From Novosphingobium pentaromativorans US6-1 (lineage in GTDB: Bacteria; Pseudomonadota; Alphaproteobacteria; Sphingomonadales; Sphingomonadaceae), in the NCBI RefSeq assembly GCF_000767465.1, contig NZ_CP009291.1, positions 1 to 64,000 of the forward strand: a stretch of 64,000 nt of DNA, in the 5' to 3' direction. This document shows, piece after piece, positions 62,872-64,000 of the stretch (positions are counted from its first letter, which is position 1; each line of letters begins with the position of its first letter). The position numbers and the translations under genes are program-made. A model generated the notes under the pieces. It was not told the DNA's origin, did no database searches, and saw nothing but the letters and a program-made list of their open reading frames with translations.

Positions 62872-63443
62872 CACTGGGCCTCCTTCGTTGGGTCTTTGGG
62901 TGGCAACTGGCTGAAGCCTGACAGCGCGAGACGCAGGCCCCGGTAGGTCCAGTTGAAGCGGAAACGGCGTTCGTCGCTCGCGATGACCTGGGCGCCGACA
63001 AATGTCTTGAGCGTGCCCGTCACATCGGAAGTCAGCCCCTTGGGGTCGACGGTCATCGACCGGATGACGAAGGCCTGGGTGACATCCGAACCCCGCTGCT
63101 CTTCGACAATCCGGACGAGATCGGCCTTGAGGCGCCCGTAGCTTGCCGGATCGGCGAGCTTCAGGATCTCGTCCATCCAGTAGTCGAGGCCTTCGGGGCT
63201 GCGATTGAGGAGAACAAGCGCGGCATCGCGGGTCACGAGTTCGAGATAGTCGGCCTCGACCCCCGCGCTGCTGACGGTGAGCTGCTTGGGGAGCGTTGGC
63301 AGGAGCACGACTTCGCGGTCGCGGGTGGCAGCAAGGCTGACGGCGACGACAAGCGCAATGCCGAGCCCGGCGCTGGTGAGCGCAAAGAGGTTGCGCTGGC
63401 GCAGCAGCGACTGCTGACGCTCGTGTGAAATGTCGGCAAACAT
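62871..63443 (-). CDS. traE: F-type conjugation protein TraE (VirB5/VirB8-like)
   Basis: A 190-residue inner-membrane protein with one N-terminal helix (LFALTSAGLGIALVVAVSLA) and the TraE pattern (VSSAGVEADYLELVTRDAALVLLNRSPE). Length matches F TraE (188 residues). It lies 12 bp after traL and touches traK. Confidence 0.92.
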   Translation of the reverse strand: MFADISHERQQSLLRQRNLFALTSAGLGIALVVAVSLAATRDREVVLLPTLPKQLTVSSAGVEADYLELVTRDAALVLLNRSPEGLDYWMDEILKLADPASYGRLKADLVRIVEEQRGSDVTQAFVIRSMTVDPKGLTSDVTGTLKTFVGAQVIASDERRFRFNWTYRGLRLALSGFSQLPPKDPTKEAQ

Positions 63444-63455
63444 GGATATCTCCCC

Positions 63456-63743
63456 TCAACCGGCAAGCAGGCGGCAGTGGGAAGGCGGCGTCGATTTCAG
63501 GCCCAACAATCCGGCCGGCAGATACCAATAGGCGGCATGGGCTACCCAGGAGCTGGCGCGTCCTGCTTTTGCCTTTCGCAGCGCGAACCAGGCGCCGAAG
63601 GCAACGATGATGCCGACAAAGATATGCTGGCTGAGGATTCCCCAGGTGAAGGGGATGAGCATCCCGGCGAACTCGTCGATGGTCCAGAAGCCGATGAGCT
63701 CCGGATCGTCGAGCCGACGCGGGATGATGTATGGGTCTGCCAT
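63456..63743 (-). CDS. traL: F-type conjugation protein TraL (VirB3-like)
   Basis: A 95-residue membrane protein with the TraL opening (IIPRRLDDPELIGFWTIDE) and two helices (MLIPFTWGILSQHIFVGIIVAF). Length matches F TraL (91 residues). It is encoded 26 bp after the pilin gene. Confidence 0.92.
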   Translation of the reverse strand: MADPYIIPRRLDDPELIGFWTIDEFAGMLIPFTWGILSQHIFVGIIVAFGAWFALRKAKAGRASSWVAHAAYWYLPAGLLGLKSTPPSHCRLLAG

Positions 63744-63769
63744 GGCGACGCGCCTTCCCGTCCGACGCG

Positions 63770-64000
63770 TCAGATGACCGCGGTGACGACCGAGGTGACG
63801 ATCGGAACACCCGTGCCGACGCCGATGCCGACACCGACCGGAACAGCGACCTGTCCGAGCGAGAACCGGCCCGAGGCGAGACCGATGAGGCCGCCTGCAA
63901 GGCTGAGGACCGTGATGATCTTGCCGCCCGAGCCTTCGAGGAAATCGGTGAATTTCGTGAGGGCAGGGGTGAAGGTCGTGTCGGCGCCCGCGTAGGCGGC
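63770..64000 (-). CDS. traA: Conjugative pilin TraA-like, C-terminal part (cut by window edge)
   Basis: The last 76 residues of a small hydrophobic protein, reading from the window end (AAYAGADTTFTPALTKFTDF...) to a stop at 63770-63772. Two hydrophobic helices (IITVLSLAGGLIGLASG, then a Gly/Val-rich VAVPVGVGIGVGTGVPIV) separated by a short basic turn match F-type pilin, and the position before traL is the expected one. The N-terminal leader lies beyond the window. Confidence 0.8.
   Translation of the reverse strand, partial: AAYAGADTTFTPALTKFTDFLEGSGGKIITVLSLAGGLIGLASGRFSLGQVAVPVGVGIGVGTGVPIVTSVVTAVI

Noticed and set aside
1..64000. CRISPR arrays, tRNA or rRNA genes, replication initiator
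   Set aside because: No spaced repeats, tRNA-like cloverleaf or rRNA stretches were noticed, and no Rep protein is encoded.

Overview
This 64 kb window looks like part of a large conjugative plasmid (or a plasmid-derived integrative island) from a high-GC alphaproteobacterium, most probably of the Sphingomonadales. The grounds are the gene set and its order: a toprim/CHC2 primase-like gene, a strawberry-notch helicase gene, ParB remnants, a small-gene cluster with an S24 regulator, traD/traI with a MobF relaxase, and an F-type tra operon. No rRNA, tRNA, CRISPR array or replication initiator is visible.

Layout. (1) 1-12800: primase-like gene, then a strawberry-notch gene (about 1410 codons) cut into three pieces by two unrelated recombinase-in-trio (RIT) elements. 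Removing 3161-6992 and 7311-11033 restores one open frame. (2) 12812-14554: Xre/MbcA-type antitoxin with RES-domain toxin, and a convergent gene of unknown function. (3) 14668-18760: an IS3-family element with a 3-bp target duplication sits in the leader of a parB-like gene. An IS21-family element replaces the middle of that gene, leaving only the first 36 codons and a short C-terminal tail. (4) 18823-26347: small genes, a candidate oriT/leader region, a ribbon-helix-helix protein, the TraD coupling protein and the MobF relaxase-helicase TraI. (5) 26381-28238: S24 (LexA-like) regulator operon with clear operators, and a divergent small basic protein. (6) 28384-43500: defence island. A fused HTH-ImmA/IrrE protein and a PIN protein are divergent from a type III-like CBASS operon (CD-NTase, HORMA, TRIP13-like ATPase, SLOG/deoxyribosyltransferase-like effector, DnaQ-like exonuclease). 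Next comes a three-gene module: membrane-anchored TerB protein, BrxD-like ATPase and Lhr-like helicase. An IS66 element with an 8-bp target duplication splits the TerB gene in frame. (7) 43668-64000: F-type conjugation operon on the minus strand, in transcription order traA(partial)-L-E-K-B-dsbC-V-C-orf-trbI-traF(peptidase)-W-U-[group II intron]-trbC-N-F-H-G.

How it fits together. TraI and TraD process and deliver the DNA, and the F-type genes build the pilus and the mating channel. The defence island probably protects the host or plasmid from phages and competing elements. The HTH-ImmA protein very likely controls the CBASS operon through shared TTTGTAAAC boxes in the divergent promoter. Six mobile elements (two RITs, IS3, IS21, IS66, one group II intron) have accumulated. 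They have inactivated strawberry-notch and parB and probably the TerB gene. The intron sits exactly in the leader of trbC, where splicing would restore a ribosome-binding site.

All functional names are by motif recognition and remembered family features. No database search was possible.
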